This document shows positions 46,230 to 54,904 of a stretch of 64,000 nt of DNA, piece by piece. Made by a program: the position numbers and the translations under genes. The DNA lies in assembly GCF_000385175.1 (NCBI RefSeq), contig NZ_ARQJ01000032.1, positions 1-64,000 of the forward strand, given 5' to 3'. Origin of the DNA: Salinicoccus albus DSM 19776 (GTDB taxonomy: Bacteria > Bacillota > Bacilli > Staphylococcales > Salinicoccaceae). Each line of letters opens with the position of its first letter. The stretch's first letter is position 1. Below the pieces are notes generated by a model. It did not search any database. It was not told the origin of the DNA and saw nothing but the letters and a program-made list of their open reading frames with translations.

Positions 46230-46856
46230 TTATCCAGTTATCCGCCGTCTGTCAAGTTTATTGTGGAAAATAATTGTCGTACCTAACACAACTGCAGTTC
46301 CTGCAACGATCCCAGCAATGATATCAGTTGGATAATGTACACCGAGATAGACCCTTGAACTGGAAATCATTAGGATGAAAGCAGCACAGACTGCGTAGAG
46401 GATCCCCTTGTTATTGAGATTCGTATTTTTTATCAGTGTCATTAATGACCCGAAAAATATAGTGGATCCCATCGCATGTCCGCTTGGGAAGCTGAAACCG
46501 GTAATATCAATCAAACGCAGAAAAGAGGGTCTTTGCCTGTCAAAGGAGTTTTTCATGACCGGGATCAGGATACTGCTTGCCAGCATGGAAACGATCAGGA
46601 AAAGTGTATGGAATTTCAATCTGTAAAGCATGAGTATTGTGATCATGATCAATGAAAGGATGATCATTGAAACGACTTCCCCCACCTGTGTAAATCCAAG
46701 CATCAAGGCAGTTGTTATGAAGCTTTCAGATGCATAGATAAATTCATAAACTTCAGTGTCGATCCACTTTCCAAGTCTGGATTCATGAAAATACGCGATG
46801 ACCCCAAATATCAATGCAAATACAAGGAACAATGATAATTTTTTTGAACGGTTCAC
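46230..46856 (-). CDS. PAP2-family membrane phosphatase
   Basis: A 208-residue membrane protein with about six helices and the three phosphatase motifs of the type 2 phosphatidic acid phosphatases: KNSFDRQRP (around residue 105), SFPSGHAMGST (around 121) and SRVYLGVHYPTDIIAGIV (around 166). Candidate substrates are undecaprenyl diphosphate or phosphatidylglycerol phosphate; the first would fit with murG next to it. The GTG start overlaps the murG stop (TAGTG), so it is translated together with murG. Confidence 0.88.
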   Translation of the reverse strand: MNRSKKLSLFLVFALIFGVIAYFHESRLGKWIDTEVYEFIYASESFITTALMLGFTQVGEVVSMIILSLIMITILMLYRLKFHTLFLIVSMLASSILIPVMKNSFDRQRPSFLRLIDITGFSFPSGHAMGSTIFFGSLMTLIKNTNLNNKGILYAVCAAFILMISSSRVYLGVHYPTDIIAGIVAGTAVVLGTTIIFHNKLDRRRITG

Positions 46857-47932
46857 TATTTGCCCTCCTCTTGCAGCAGACGATTGACAAGATCCTCAGG
46901 CTGATACCCTCCGTCAAACACTTTCATCCGGGTTATTATCTCGCTTCTGTGCTGTTCGATGGCAGATAATTTCTGCATAAATTCTGACAGAGACAGTTGT
47001 TCCTCATGGATTACTTCCGCAAATCCTTTTTCTTTGAAGTATTCTGCATTTTCAATCTGATCTCCCCTGCTCTGATTCAGTGGCAGAGGAACCAATATCA
47101 TTGGCTTTTTGTTAAGCAGAAATTCAAAGATTGCGTTTGAGCCGCTCCGACCGACGACTGTATCGGATATTTTCATCAGATGGGGCAGCTCTTTGTTCAC
47201 AAATTCAAATTGTTTATATCCGGTTTGATTCAACGCATCATCATAATTACCGTATCCGACCAGATGAATAATCTGCCATTTATCAAGCAATTCATTCAAA
47301 TTGTCTTTAATGAACTTGTTAATGGTTACAGAACCCAGCGATCCCCCCATTATAAGCATGATCGGCTTCTCCGGATTAAATCCAGTCAGTTCAAACCCGA
47401 TATTGTTTCTCCCCCGCCCCAAGTCGTCACGAAAAACAGGACCGATATATTCAGCTTTGGCTGACGGCAGATGATCCAATGTTTTCTCAAAAGTGACAAA
47501 TATTTTTGTTGCAAACCTGCCGGCAATTTTATTGGCAAGCCCGGGAGATATGTCAGATTCATGGATAAATACCGGAATATTAAGTGATCTCGCAGCAAGA
47601 ACGACAGGTACACTGACGAAGCCGCCTTTTGAAAATACAAGCTCAGGTTTCTCCCTTTTTAATATTTTCCGAGCGTCATAAAAACCCTTTGAAACTTTGA
47701 AAAAATCCTTGATATTTTCTTTAGACAAATAACGGCGGAGTTTACCGCTTGAGATATTATAGTATTTTATAGATGTTGCATTAATGATTTCTTTTTCAAT
47801 ACCCTTTTTAGAACCGATGTATAAAGGTTCTATCCCTTTGTTAATCAGTCCGGGAATAAGAAGTTTATTGAGCATAACATGTCCGACGGTGCCGCCGCCG
47901 GTCAGAATTACTTTTCTTTTTACGGTATTCAT
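46856..47932 (-). CDS. murG: UDP-GlcNAc:undecaprenyl-PP-MurNAc-pentapeptide transferase
   Basis: MurG converts lipid I to lipid II on the cytoplasmic face of the membrane. The 358-residue protein has LTGGGTVGHVMLNKLLIPGL at the N terminus, FSKGGFVSVPVVLAARSLNI, HESDISPGLANKIAGRF, IMGGSLGSVTINKF and, in the donor site, VGRSGSNAIFEFLLNKKPMI. It matches staphylococcal MurG throughout. The ATG at 47932 follows GGGAGG; an in-frame ATG further upstream lacks one. Gene order ctpA-murG-PAP2 is on one strand, with a terminator after ctpA. Confidence 0.95.
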   Translation of the reverse strand: MNTVKRKVILTGGGTVGHVMLNKLLIPGLINKGIEPLYIGSKKGIEKEIINATSIKYYNISSGKLRRYLSKENIKDFFKVSKGFYDARKILKREKPELVFSKGGFVSVPVVLAARSLNIPVFIHESDISPGLANKIAGRFATKIFVTFEKTLDHLPSAKAEYIGPVFRDDLGRGRNNIGFELTGFNPEKPIMLIMGGSLGSVTINKFIKDNLNELLDKWQIIHLVGYGNYDDALNQTGYKQFEFVNKELPHLMKISDTVVGRSGSNAIFEFLLNKKPMILVPLPLNQSRGDQIENAEYFKEKGFAEVIHEEQLSLSEFMQKLSAIEQHRSEIITRMKVFDGGYQPEDLVNRLLQEEGK

Positions 47933-47996
47933 TTTTTCCTCCCAAACTTTATTCATGTAAATACTTTAAACTATTTACGGCATTTTCACAATATAA

Positions 47997-48023
47997 AGCC
48001 GCATAAACTTAGTTTATGCGGCT
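47997..48023 (-). terminator. Terminator after ctpA
   Basis: AGCCGCATAAAC (47997-48008) pairs perfectly with GTTTATGCGGCT (48012-48023). On the reverse strand it is followed by TTATATT. It lies directly behind the ctpA stop. Confidence 0.85.
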
Positions 48024-48030
48024 ATTTATT

Positions 48031-49671
48031 TTATTCTGACTCCTCACCTGACTCCTCTTCCTGCGGCTGCTCTTCAGATGATTGTTCTTCACCGGACTGA
48101 TCTTCAGATGTACCATTATTGCCTTCCCCTGTATTCACCGGCTGTTTATCAATATGCTGGGCATTATCTGCTGCACGTTCCTCAATTTCTTCGAGAGCGT
48201 AGTCACCATTGATATAATCGACCAGATAGGAAAGCTGTGCATCATTTTCATTGATATAGCTGCGCAGTTCATTCATGAGTGCATTAGAGGTCTCCCCGGT
48301 AACATCGCCTGACTGTTCAAGCTCCTGGTCATTTTGGAAACTTTCAACTGCAGTGGTCAGTGATGGAGTGAAGGTTTCATTGAAGTTATCCATTTCATAT
48401 CCGAGTGTCTCCAAAGCTACTTTGATGGAAGTGACTGTTTCGTTTTCCTGACCTTCCGTGTACATATCCCCAGGATTCAGCATCTCCACACGGTAATAAT
48501 CCGGATTTGGGAGCTCAACATCTGGTGATATGCCTTCTTCATGAACCCAATTGCCTGAAGGGGTCAGCCATTTCGTATTTGTATATTTCAGAATTGAATC
48601 ATCACCGAACTCATTGGTTTGCTGTACCACGCCTTTTCCGAATGACTGAGTACCTGCAATCGTCACATCCATATGATCATCGAGGGCGCCCGCAAAGACT
48701 TCTGAAGCACTTGCCGATCCTTCATTTAATAATAGATAGATATTATCGAATGACTCTGTGTTCGGATTGGATTCTCCTTCTGTAGCGATTTCGGTCTGTT
48801 CTCCGGCGCTGTTTTCCAGATAGAGTGCTGTTTCGCCCTGGTCAATAAACTGGTTGATCATGGAAACAGCTTCATCCAGCAGTCCGCCCGGGTTATATCT
48901 GAAGTCGATAATGATATCTTCAACATCATCTTCCGCTGCCTGGTTGATGCTGTTTTCGAATTCCTCAGTCGTGCCCTGCTGGAAACGGTTGATACTGATG
49001 TGACCCACATTTTCAACTTCTTCATAAGTCACGCTGTCAATATGAATGGTATCGCGTGTCACCGTAATGTCCATCGGTTCGCCATCTCCGCGAACAATAG
49101 TCAATGTGACATCTGTCCCTTTTTCACCGCGAATCAGCTGAACTGCTTCCTGGGTGCTCCATCCTTCTATAGACTGGCCGTCGACGGCGATAACCTGGTC
49201 CCCGGGTTCTATGCCCGCTTCTTCTGCAGGTGACCCCCTCATCGGTGATGTTATGACAATACGGTTGCCTTCCTGCATCACTTCAGCGCCGATACCCTCA
49301 AAGTCACCGGTGACTGATTCTTCGAACTGTGATGTTTCATCATTGGTCATGTATTCACTATACGGATCATCAAGACCTTCTACCATTCCCTCTATAGAAG
49401 AATTAATGAGCTCTTCGTTATCGACATCCTGATAATAATCGGATGTTATTGTATCGTATACGTCATACAGCTTAGAAAACTCACTTCTTGTATCCGTTCC
49501 GACATTGACTGCCTTTTCAGTTCCTGCTTCAAGACTGAGAGTAGTTACAACTGCTGTACCAATGATGGCAGTCAGTAAGATAATAATGAACCAGAACAAT
49601 TTTATATTTATATGGCGTCCGCCATTTTGAGTTTCTTTTCCATTCTTTTGTTCCTCGCTCAACACACACAC
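48031..49671 (-). CDS. ctpA: Carboxy-terminal processing protease CtpA (S41)
   Basis: A 546-residue membrane-anchored serine protease. It has a short cytoplasmic N terminus, one transmembrane helix (about residues 22-46), a PDZ domain (about 115-200) with GSPAEEAGIEPGDQVIAVDG, and the S41 protease domain. The catalytic serine lies in LLNEGSASASEVFAGAL (around residue 334) and the lysine in GTQSFGKGVVQQ (around residue 359). A peptidoglycan-binding domain (about 425-485) and an acidic C-terminal tail rich in Glu, Ser and Gln follow. A GTG at 49671 is the likely start; a TTG at 49662 is possible. It acts outside the cell on envelope proteins. Confidence 0.93.
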   Translation of the reverse strand: MCVLSEEQKNGKETQNGGRHINIKLFWFIIILLTAIIGTAVVTTLSLEAGTEKAVNVGTDTRSEFSKLYDVYDTITSDYYQDVDNEELINSSIEGMVEGLDDPYSEYMTNDETSQFEESVTGDFEGIGAEVMQEGNRIVITSPMRGSPAEEAGIEPGDQVIAVDGQSIEGWSTQEAVQLIRGEKGTDVTLTIVRGDGEPMDITVTRDTIHIDSVTYEEVENVGHISINRFQQGTTEEFENSINQAAEDDVEDIIIDFRYNPGGLLDEAVSMINQFIDQGETALYLENSAGEQTEIATEGESNPNTESFDNIYLLLNEGSASASEVFAGALDDHMDVTIAGTQSFGKGVVQQTNEFGDDSILKYTNTKWLTPSGNWVHEEGISPDVELPNPDYYRVEMLNPGDMYTEGQENETVTSIKVALETLGYEMDNFNETFTPSLTTAVESFQNDQELEQSGDVTGETSNALMNELRSYINENDAQLSYLVDYINGDYALEEIEERAADNAQHIDKQPVNTGEGNNGTSEDQSGEEQSSEEQPQEEESGEESE

Positions 49672-49734
49672 CTAATTCCTATATGTATAATTAAAATATA
49701 TTTTAACAGTTTATGTATGGTAATGAAAGAAAAA

Positions 49735-49760
49735 GAACAGAAAGGAGTGCCTTCCTGTTC
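49735..49760 (-). terminator. Terminator after deoD
   Basis: On the reverse strand GAACAG and CTGTTC (49755-49760 and 49735-49740), extended by AAGG/CCTT past one mismatch, form a hairpin followed by TTTTTCTTTC. It ends the transcript of the thyA-to-deoD gene run. Confidence 0.8.
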
Positions 49761-49776
49761 ATCCCTATAAAAGTGA

Positions 49777-50490
49777 TTATTCTTCTATGAATGGAAGAGA
49801 TGCGTCCAGTGCAACCTCGATCATGTCATTGAAAGTCGTCTGCCTCTCTTCACTGGATGTTGACTCACCTGTAAGGATATGGTCAGACACTGTCAGTACA
49901 GACAATGCTCTGGCATCGAATTTTTTACTGATGGTGAACAGTGCACTGGATTCCATTTCAAGAGCCAGGACACCGTAATCCGCCAGTTGTTCGATATCAC
50001 CGTTCTCATCGTAGAATGAATCTGCGGTAAAGATGTTGCCCACCTGTACATCCAACCCCTTTTTCTTGGCTTCATTATAACTGGACAGCAGGAGTTCAAA
50101 GTCTGATGTCGGTGCAAACTCAACATTTTTGAACAGCTTCCTGTTTTGATAGGAGTCACTGGAAGCACTTTGAGCAAGTATGACGTCCCTGACGTTGACA
50201 TCTTTTTGGATAGCACCGCAGGTACCGACCCTGATCAAGTTTTTAACACCATATTCTTCCATAAGTTCATGGATATATATGGAGATTGAAGGTACGCCCA
50301 TGCCTGTCCCCTGTACGGAGATCCGCTTGCCTTTGTAGGTGCCTGTAAAACCGAACATATTGCGCACTTCATTATAACAGACAACATCCTCCAGAAAAGT
50401 ATCTGCAATATATTTAGCTCTCAGAGGATCTCCGGGGAGAAGGATAGTATCAGCGATTTCGCCTTTTTCCGCGTTGATATGAATACTCAT
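49777..50490 (-). CDS. deoD: Purine nucleoside phosphorylase DeoD
   Basis: A 237-residue hexameric-type phosphorylase that splits purine (deoxy)nucleosides into base and ribose-1-phosphate. Family motifs are [62 protein letters not shown] and the catalytic aspartate in SDHILTGE. The ATG is preceded by AAAAGGAG. It lies 30 bases behind the YozE-like gene and is the last gene of a long reverse-strand run. Confidence 0.95.
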   Translation of the reverse strand: MSIHINAEKGEIADTILLPGDPLRAKYIADTFLEDVVCYNEVRNMFGFTGTYKGKRISVQGTGMGVPSISIYIHELMEEYGVKNLIRVGTCGAIQKDVNVRDVILAQSASSDSYQNRKLFKNVEFAPTSDFELLLSSYNEAKKKGLDVQVGNIFTADSFYDENGDIEQLADYGVLALEMESSALFTISKKFDARALSVLTVSDHILTGESTSSEERQTTFNDMIEVALDASLPFIEE

Positions 50491-50520
50491 TGATAAATTT
50501 CTCCTTTTATAAATGTAAGT

Positions 50521-50742
50521 TCAGTGTTCCAGCCAGTTTTTGTAATCATCATATGAAGCATCGAAAATCGAAAGCGGAACCCCTTCATAGGGGTGCCGCT
50601 CCAGATAATCGGAGACTTCGGAATACTCTGTTGCATCTTTGGGAAACATGGTATCCGTGGAAATGTGCTGAGCAAGTGATCCAACATCTGAATCCTCACC
50701 CCTTCTCGTCTTTATATAATGATAAAAGGAATAGTTTTTCAT
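50521..50742 (-). CDS. YozE-family SAM-like protein (DUF1250)
   Basis: A 73-residue helical protein. YSFYHYIKTRRGEDSDVGSL and FPKDATEYSEVSDYLERH fit the YozE family, whose structure resembles a sterile alpha motif. Its function is unknown. The ATG overlaps the crr stop (TAATG), so it is translated with the glucose-specific IIA protein; the same pairing occurs in S. aureus. Confidence 0.85.
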   Translation of the reverse strand: MKNYSFYHYIKTRRGEDSDVGSLAQHISTDTMFPKDATEYSEVSDYLERHPYEGVPLSIFDASYDDYKNWLEH

Positions 50743-51242
50743 TATTTTACAACCAGTGTTACTACTGTCGTTTCTCCTTTGGCAACATCGCTGACTGTTT
50801 CAACATTAAAAGATTCAAGTGCGTCACTGTTTGTGATGATTACAGGAGAAATTGTGCTGGTTGCTTCTTCTTTAACCAGATCCATATCAAAATCGACCAG
50901 TTTGTCGCCGACTTCTATCCGGTCTCCTTCGGATACGAATCCTTCAAAGCCTTTCCCTTCCATTGTTACTGTCTCCAGTCCAATGTGTATTAAAAGTTCA
51001 ACACCGTTGTCTGTCTTAATTCCAACAGCATGGTGTGTGGGAAACACCTGCATGATTTCCCCGGCAGCAGGTGAAACCACCTCACCATCTGTCGGGTTGA
51101 TGCCAAAGCCTTCTCCCATCATTTTTTCAGAAAATACAGGGTCTGGTATATCTTCGATAGGTACATAGGTGCCATTCATCGGACTTTTAATCTCAAGATT
51201 TTTGTCGACATCATTCTTTTTACCGAACAAACTTTTGAACAT
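50742..51242 (-). CDS. crr: PTS glucose-type IIA component
   Basis: A 166-residue soluble phosphocarrier of the sugar phosphotransferase system. The phosphorylated histidine is His86 in VELLIHIGLETV and the assisting histidine is His71 in FPTHHAVGIKTDNG. GYVSEGDRIEVGDKL-like sequence (FVSEGDRIEVGDKLVDFD here) follows. It receives phosphate from HPr and passes it to membrane IIBC proteins. The ATG at 51242 was chosen on spacing from ACAGGAG; ATG 51251 is too close to it. No IIBC gene is nearby. Confidence 0.94.
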   Translation of the reverse strand: MFKSLFGKKNDVDKNLEIKSPMNGTYVPIEDIPDPVFSEKMMGEGFGINPTDGEVVSPAAGEIMQVFPTHHAVGIKTDNGVELLIHIGLETVTMEGKGFEGFVSEGDRIEVGDKLVDFDMDLVKEEATSTISPVIITNSDALESFNVETVSDVAKGETTVVTLVVK

Positions 51243-51278
51243 CTGATTCATCTCCTGTCGTTTTATCATCAAATCACT

Positions 51279-51704
51279 TTATTTAAAGTAGCTGAGATAT
51301 TCACCATAGCCTTCATTTTCCAGATCGTCTTTCGGGATGAAAGTCAAACTTGCTGAATTGATGCAGTATCTCAGACCGCCGAGTTCCTGCGGGCCGTCCT
51401 CGAACACATGACCGAGATGGCTGTCTGAAGAATCACTCCTGACTTCTGTTCGTCTCATGCCGAACGAATCATCGAATTCTTCAGATACATCGTCTGCAAT
51501 CGCCTTTGAGAAACTTGGCCAGCCACAGTCGGAGGCGAATTTATCTCTTGAGGTAAAAAGCGGTTTGCCATTGATTTTATCAACATAAAGCCCATCTTCA
51601 TAGTTATTCCAATATTCATTTTGGAACGGCGCCTCAGTAGCATCCTCCTTCATCACAGCATATTCTTTTTTTGACAGGTTAGTTACATCTTTTTTCAGTG
51701 TCAT
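51279..51704 (-). CDS. msrB: Peptide-methionine (R)-S-oxide reductase MsrB
   Basis: A 141-residue repair enzyme that reduces the R form of methionine sulfoxide. The catalytic cysteine is Cys114 in [12 protein letters not shown], and Cys60 in [12 protein letters not shown] may be the resolving partner. The two CxxC pairs that bind zinc in other members are missing, as in staphylococcal Msr[12 protein letters not shown] is the usual substrate pocket. It is four bases behind msrA and the pair is co-transcribed. Confidence 0.95.
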   Translation of the reverse strand: MTLKKDVTNLSKKEYAVMKEDATEAPFQNEYWNNYEDGLYVDKINGKPLFTSRDKFASDCGWPSFSKAIADDVSEEFDDSFGMRRTEVRSDSSDSHLGHVFEDGPQELGGLRYCINSASLTFIPKDDLENEGYGEYLSYFK

Positions 51705-51707
51705 ATA

Positions 51708-52238
51708 TTATTTCACTCCCCAATGAGATTCTAAAAAGGCTTTTCTTCCCGAGCCCTTATAGTAAGCATTATAGTGAGCAGCGTGAGTCTGATGAAAATC
51801 CTGATGCTCTTCTTCTGCCTTGTAGAAATTCTTATATGGCAAGACCGGTGTATTGATCGGGGCCTTGAATATATTTTTATCATCCAGTTCTCTGATGACG
51901 GTTTCGGCTGTTGCTTTCTGTTCTTCATCATGATAGAAGATTGCGGGCATATACTGAGGTCCGCGGTCGCCGAATTGGCCTTCAGTATCTGTCGGATCAA
52001 ATGTTTTAAAGAAAATTTCAAGCAATTCCTGATATGACATTACCGTATCGTCAAAATCAATCTGAACCGCCTCGACATGCCCTGTCGTTCCTGAGACGAC
52101 CTCCTGATAGGATGGATTTTCAACGTGTCCGTTGGAATAACCTGATGTGACGGAATTTACTCCATCAAATTGATCAAACGGTTTTACCAGACACCAGAAA
52201 CATCCGCCTGCTAATGTTGCTTTTGCCAAATTAATCAC
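51708..52238 (-). CDS. msrA: Peptide-methionine (S)-S-oxide reductase MsrA
   Basis: A 176-residue enzyme that reduces the S form of methionine sulfoxide with thioredoxin. The catalytic motif GGCFWC spans Cys13 and Cys16. SGYSNGHVENPSYQEVVSGT, VQIDFDDTVMSYQELLEIFF and DRGPQYMPAIFY are family blocks. The residue after the motif is Leu (CFWCLVKPF) where many members have a charged or small residue there. The ribosome binding site of msrB lies at the 3' end of this gene. Confidence 0.95.
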   Translation of the reverse strand: MINLAKATLAGGCFWCLVKPFDQFDGVNSVTSGYSNGHVENPSYQEVVSGTTGHVEAVQIDFDDTVMSYQELLEIFFKTFDPTDTEGQFGDRGPQYMPAIFYHDEEQKATAETVIRELDDKNIFKAPINTPVLPYKNFYKAEEEHQDFHQTHAAHYNAYYKGSGRKAFLESHWGVK

Positions 52239-52245
52239 CTCTCCA

Positions 52246-52788
52246 TTATCTTTCTATTGAAAAATACCATTCATTGTTTTCATAATCAATTGAATCGGAT
52301 TTGATACTCATGTCCATTTCATCTGTAAACGATGATGTATCAACGACCAGTGCGCGGCTGTCTTCTGAAAAGGAAAGTCCCTCAGGTAAATTGCTTGATG
52401 AGCGAATGATGGAATAAAGCATATCCTGTGTCAGGGGGAGATCGGATATGTCAATATCAGTGACTTCAAAAACGATGGAATCTCCAGTTGAAACAGGTTC
52501 CAAATTAAAGTCTGTTACAATATCCAGACCGTAGACTGAATGCTCTGAAGTAAGTGCTATCCCTGATTCACTGATCGAGATATCCAAAGGTTCGTCCCCC
52601 ATGTTGTCCATAATCAGTGATTCGACAGCCTGGTTATCCATCCTTACCTTTATACCCGAATCTGATTCGGTGTAATTATCATTTGTCTGCGGTGCTTCAT
52701 AACTTTGACTGAGCATCAACATTGCGGCAGCAAGTACGGCAATGTTAAAAATCAAAAGTATGAAGAATAACCATTTCCAAACTTTCAT
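52246..52788 (-). CDS. YpmS-family membrane-anchored protein (DUF2140)
   Basis: A 180-residue protein with one N-terminal transmembrane helix (MKVWKWLFFILLIFNIAV and on) and an extracytoplasmic domain. It fits the YpmS/DUF2140 family, of unknown function, that also follows folA and thyA in Bacillus. The start is uncertain: ATG 52788 places the hydrophobic segment at the terminus as in YpmS, while GTG 52803 overlaps the folA stop. No good ribosome binding site is visible for either. Confidence 0.75.
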   Translation of the reverse strand: MKVWKWLFFILLIFNIAVLAAAMLMLSQSYEAPQTNDNYTESDSGIKVRMDNQAVESLIMDNMGDEPLDISISESGIALTSEHSVYGLDIVTDFNLEPVSTGDSIVFEVTDIDISDLPLTQDMLYSIIRSSSNLPEGLSFSEDSRALVVDTSSFTDEMDMSIKSDSIDYENNEWYFSIER

Positions 52789-52802
52789 ATATATCATGTC
52801 CA

Positions 52803-53288
52803 CTAATTATTTTTTCGCACAAGATGAAGAAATTCATGCGGATATTTATTGGTATTGTCTACGACGCCTTCTTCTCTGGATACGACTTCCCAGTCTGCCA
52901 GATCATATTCAGGAAAAAATGTGTCTCCGCCAAAAGTTTCAAAAATTCTCGTGATGTACATCTCATCAACCATATGCATGGTCTGTTGGTATATACCGCT
53001 GCCGCCAAAGATAAAAACCTTTCCCGGCAGTGTTTTTATATCATCGGTATCGTGCATAATCTCGATGTTATCATGAATGCTGTTAAAATTCCTGTTATTT
53101 GTAAGAATCACATTTTTGCGTTTCGGCAGCGGTCTGCCGATAGATTCGAAAGTTTTTCTCCCCATTACTAAAGTATGGCCTGCGGTAGTTTCCTTGACAT
53201 GCTGCAAGTCAGCAGGAAGATGCCAGGGCATCCGGTTTTTAAAGCCGATTACATTTTGATTGGCATGACATACTATCAATGATATCAC
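52803..53288 (-). CDS. folA: Dihydrofolate reductase
   Basis: A 161-residue enzyme that reduces dihydrofolate with NADPH, the target of trimethoprim. Motifs are IGFKNRMPWHLPADLQHVK, TLVMGRKTFESIGRPLP, NVILTNN and VFIFGGSGIYQQTMHMVDEM. Tyr100 stands where drug-sensitive S. aureus DHFR has Phe98 (substitution to Tyr there gives resistance), although some naturally sensitive enzymes also have Tyr. The start is 12 bases behind thyA and the genes are co-transcribed. Confidence 0.95.
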   Translation of the reverse strand: MISLIVCHANQNVIGFKNRMPWHLPADLQHVKETTAGHTLVMGRKTFESIGRPLPKRKNVILTNNRNFNSIHDNIEIMHDTDDIKTLPGKVFIFGGSGIYQQTMHMVDEMYITRIFETFGGDTFFPEYDLADWEVVSREEGVVDNTNKYPHEFLHLVRKNN

Positions 53289-53300
53289 GAAATGAACCTC

Positions 53301-54254
53301 CTATACTGCGATGGGTGCTTTGATGAATGGATGACTTTGATAATCCACCACTTCTATATCTTCATATTCAATATCAAACATTGAGCGGCTGCTGTTAATC
53401 TTCAGGGATGGCGGGTCATAGCTGTCCCTTTCCAGTTGCGTGTTTACAGCATCCGTATGATTGCTGTAAATATGCGCATCACCCAGCGTATGAATAAACT
53501 CTCCAGGAATCAGATGACATTCCCTGGCAACGAGATGGAGCAGCAGGCTGTAGCTTGCAATGTTAAAGGGGACACCCAGGAATACATCACCGCTGCGCTG
53601 ATACAGCTGAAGACTCAGCCTGCCGTCACTGACGTAGAACTGAAACAAGGCGTGGCAGGGAGGCAGTGCCATGGTATCAATCTCTGCAGGATTCCATGCA
53701 GTCACAATATGTCTCCTCGAATCCGGGTTGTTACGGATGCTCTCCACCACATTCTTCAACTGATCGGTAAATGAACCATCCGGATTTTCCCACTGTCTCC
53801 ATTGTTTGCCGTAGACATTTCCAAGATCTCCGTATTTTGATGCAAAAGCATCATCTTCTAAAATACGTGCCTTGAACTTGTCCATCTCCTTTTTGTAGAT
53901 TTCCTTGAACGAGGCGTCCGCTTGAGCCCGGTTGCCGAAATCAGTCATATCCGGTCCATCGTATTCATCAGATTCAATCCATTTCTTAAACGCCCATTCA
54001 TTCCAGATATTATTATTATATTCCAGCAGAAACTTGATATTGGTATCGCCTCTGATAAACCATAACAGCTCGGTGGCAAACATCCTGAATAAGACCTTCT
54101 TAGTAGTCAGCATCGGAAAGCCTTCTTGCATATCAAAGCGCATCTGATAGCCAAATACGGAATAGGTGCCGGTACCTGTCCGGTCATCTTTAAACCGGCC
54201 GTCATTCGTAATCTTTTTGAGCAGATTATGATATTCCTGATCAATTGGATTCAA
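53301..54254 (-). CDS. thyA: Thymidylate synthase
   Basis: A 317-residue enzyme that methylates dUMP to dTMP with methylene-tetrahydrofolate. The catalytic cysteine lies in [17 protein letters not shown]. Other conserved blocks are [42 protein letters not shown] and [20 protein letters not shown]. The start is set at the TTG at 54254, preceded by AGAGGGGAT; the ATG 27 bases further upstream overlaps that site. Its product dihydrofolate is recycled by FolA encoded next. It starts the run thyA-folA-ypmS-msrA-msrB-crr-yozE-deoD. Confidence 0.95.
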   Translation of the reverse strand: MNPIDQEYHNLLKKITNDGRFKDDRTGTGTYSVFGYQMRFDMQEGFPMLTTKKVLFRMFATELLWFIRGDTNIKFLLEYNNNIWNEWAFKKWIESDEYDGPDMTDFGNRAQADASFKEIYKKEMDKFKARILEDDAFASKYGDLGNVYGKQWRQWENPDGSFTDQLKNVVESIRNNPDSRRHIVTAWNPAEIDTMALPPCHALFQFYVSDGRLSLQLYQRSGDVFLGVPFNIASYSLLLHLVARECHLIPGEFIHTLGDAHIYSNHTDAVNTQLERDSYDPPSLKINSSRSMFDIEYEDIEVVDYQSHPFIKAPIAV

Positions 54255-54344
54255 AGGAATCCCCTCTTTCTTTTTTATCATTATTTATATATAATTGGTT
54301 ATGAGTTCACTTATATTATATAACTATCGTCTGGAGTGTAGCTA

Positions 54345-54416
54345 ATGGAACTTATTCTTGCAATCGGACTGGCCCTGCTTTCATTTTACATGATTTCGAT
54401 GTGCATATACGAGTAA
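54345..54416 (+). CDS. Possible 23-residue membrane peptide
   Basis: A short ORF reads MELILAIGLALLSFYMISMC and then IYE before TAA. It would be one hydrophobic helix. GGAG at 54333-54336 precedes the ATG by eight bases. TTGGTT (54295-54300) with TATAAC (54319-54324) could be the promoter, and a hairpin with T run follows at about 54433-54463. It is divergent from thyA and convergent with the bacilliredoxin gene. No family is recognised; it may be a small regulatory or stress peptide, or chance. Confidence 0.5.
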   Translation: MELILAIGLALLSFYMISMCIYE

Positions 54417-54432
54417 AAATCATTTTAGATGA

Positions 54433-54463
54433 AAAACAGGAAAGGCAGTGCCTCTCCTGTTTT
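54433..54463. terminator. Hairpin between the 23-residue ORF and bacilliredoxin
   Basis: AAACAGGA, one mismatch and AGG pair with CCT, one mismatch and TCCTGTTT; a T-rich tail follows on the forward strand and an A/T-rich tail on the reverse strand. It would serve both convergent genes. Confidence 0.7.
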
Positions 54464-54465
54464 AT

Positions 54466-54903
54466 TTATGAACAATTTTCATCAAAGCTGTCTTTGATAT
54501 CCGCCATAATATCTTCGATGTCTCTGCCTTCTATGTGTTCACGCGGTATAAAATGTACAAGGTCTTCACCTTTGAATAATGCCATAGAAGGACTTGAAGG
54601 CACCTGCCCGATATATTCACGCATGCGCTCAGTAGCATCTTTATCCTGTCCGGCAAAGACAGTTGCCTTTTTCACAGGTTTAATCGGATTCTGATCTGCC
54701 ACGGTTACTGCCGCCGGTCTGGCCAGTCCGGCGGCACATCCGCACGTACTGTTTACAACCACAAATGCTGTTTCTTCATCCTTGATGTCCTTCATAAAAT
54801 TTTCGACAGATTCCGATGTCGTCAAGTCCTCAAAATTCTGACGGGTCAGCTCCTCACGCATCGGCGTTGCAATTTCCTTCATATATTCTTCATATGGATT
54901 CAT
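54466..54903 (-). CDS. Bacilliredoxin (BrxA/BrxB, YphP/YqiW family)
   Basis: A 145-residue thioredoxin-fold protein that removes bacillithiol from mixed disulfides on proteins. The active motif is CGC at residues 54-56 in [35 protein letters not shown] and [12 protein letters not shown] are further family blocks. The ATG at 54903 follows GGGAGCG inside the end of the CvfC gene and lies one base behind its stop, so both are co-translated. Whether this is BrxA or BrxB cannot be decided here. Confidence 0.92.
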   Translation of the reverse strand: MNPYEEYMKEIATPMREELTRQNFEDLTTSESVENFMKDIKDEETAFVVVNSTCGCAAGLARPAAVTVADQNPIKPVKKATVFAGQDKDATERMREYIGQVPSSPSMALFKGEDLVHFIPREHIEGRDIEDIMADIKDSFDENCS

Positions 54904-54904
54904 A

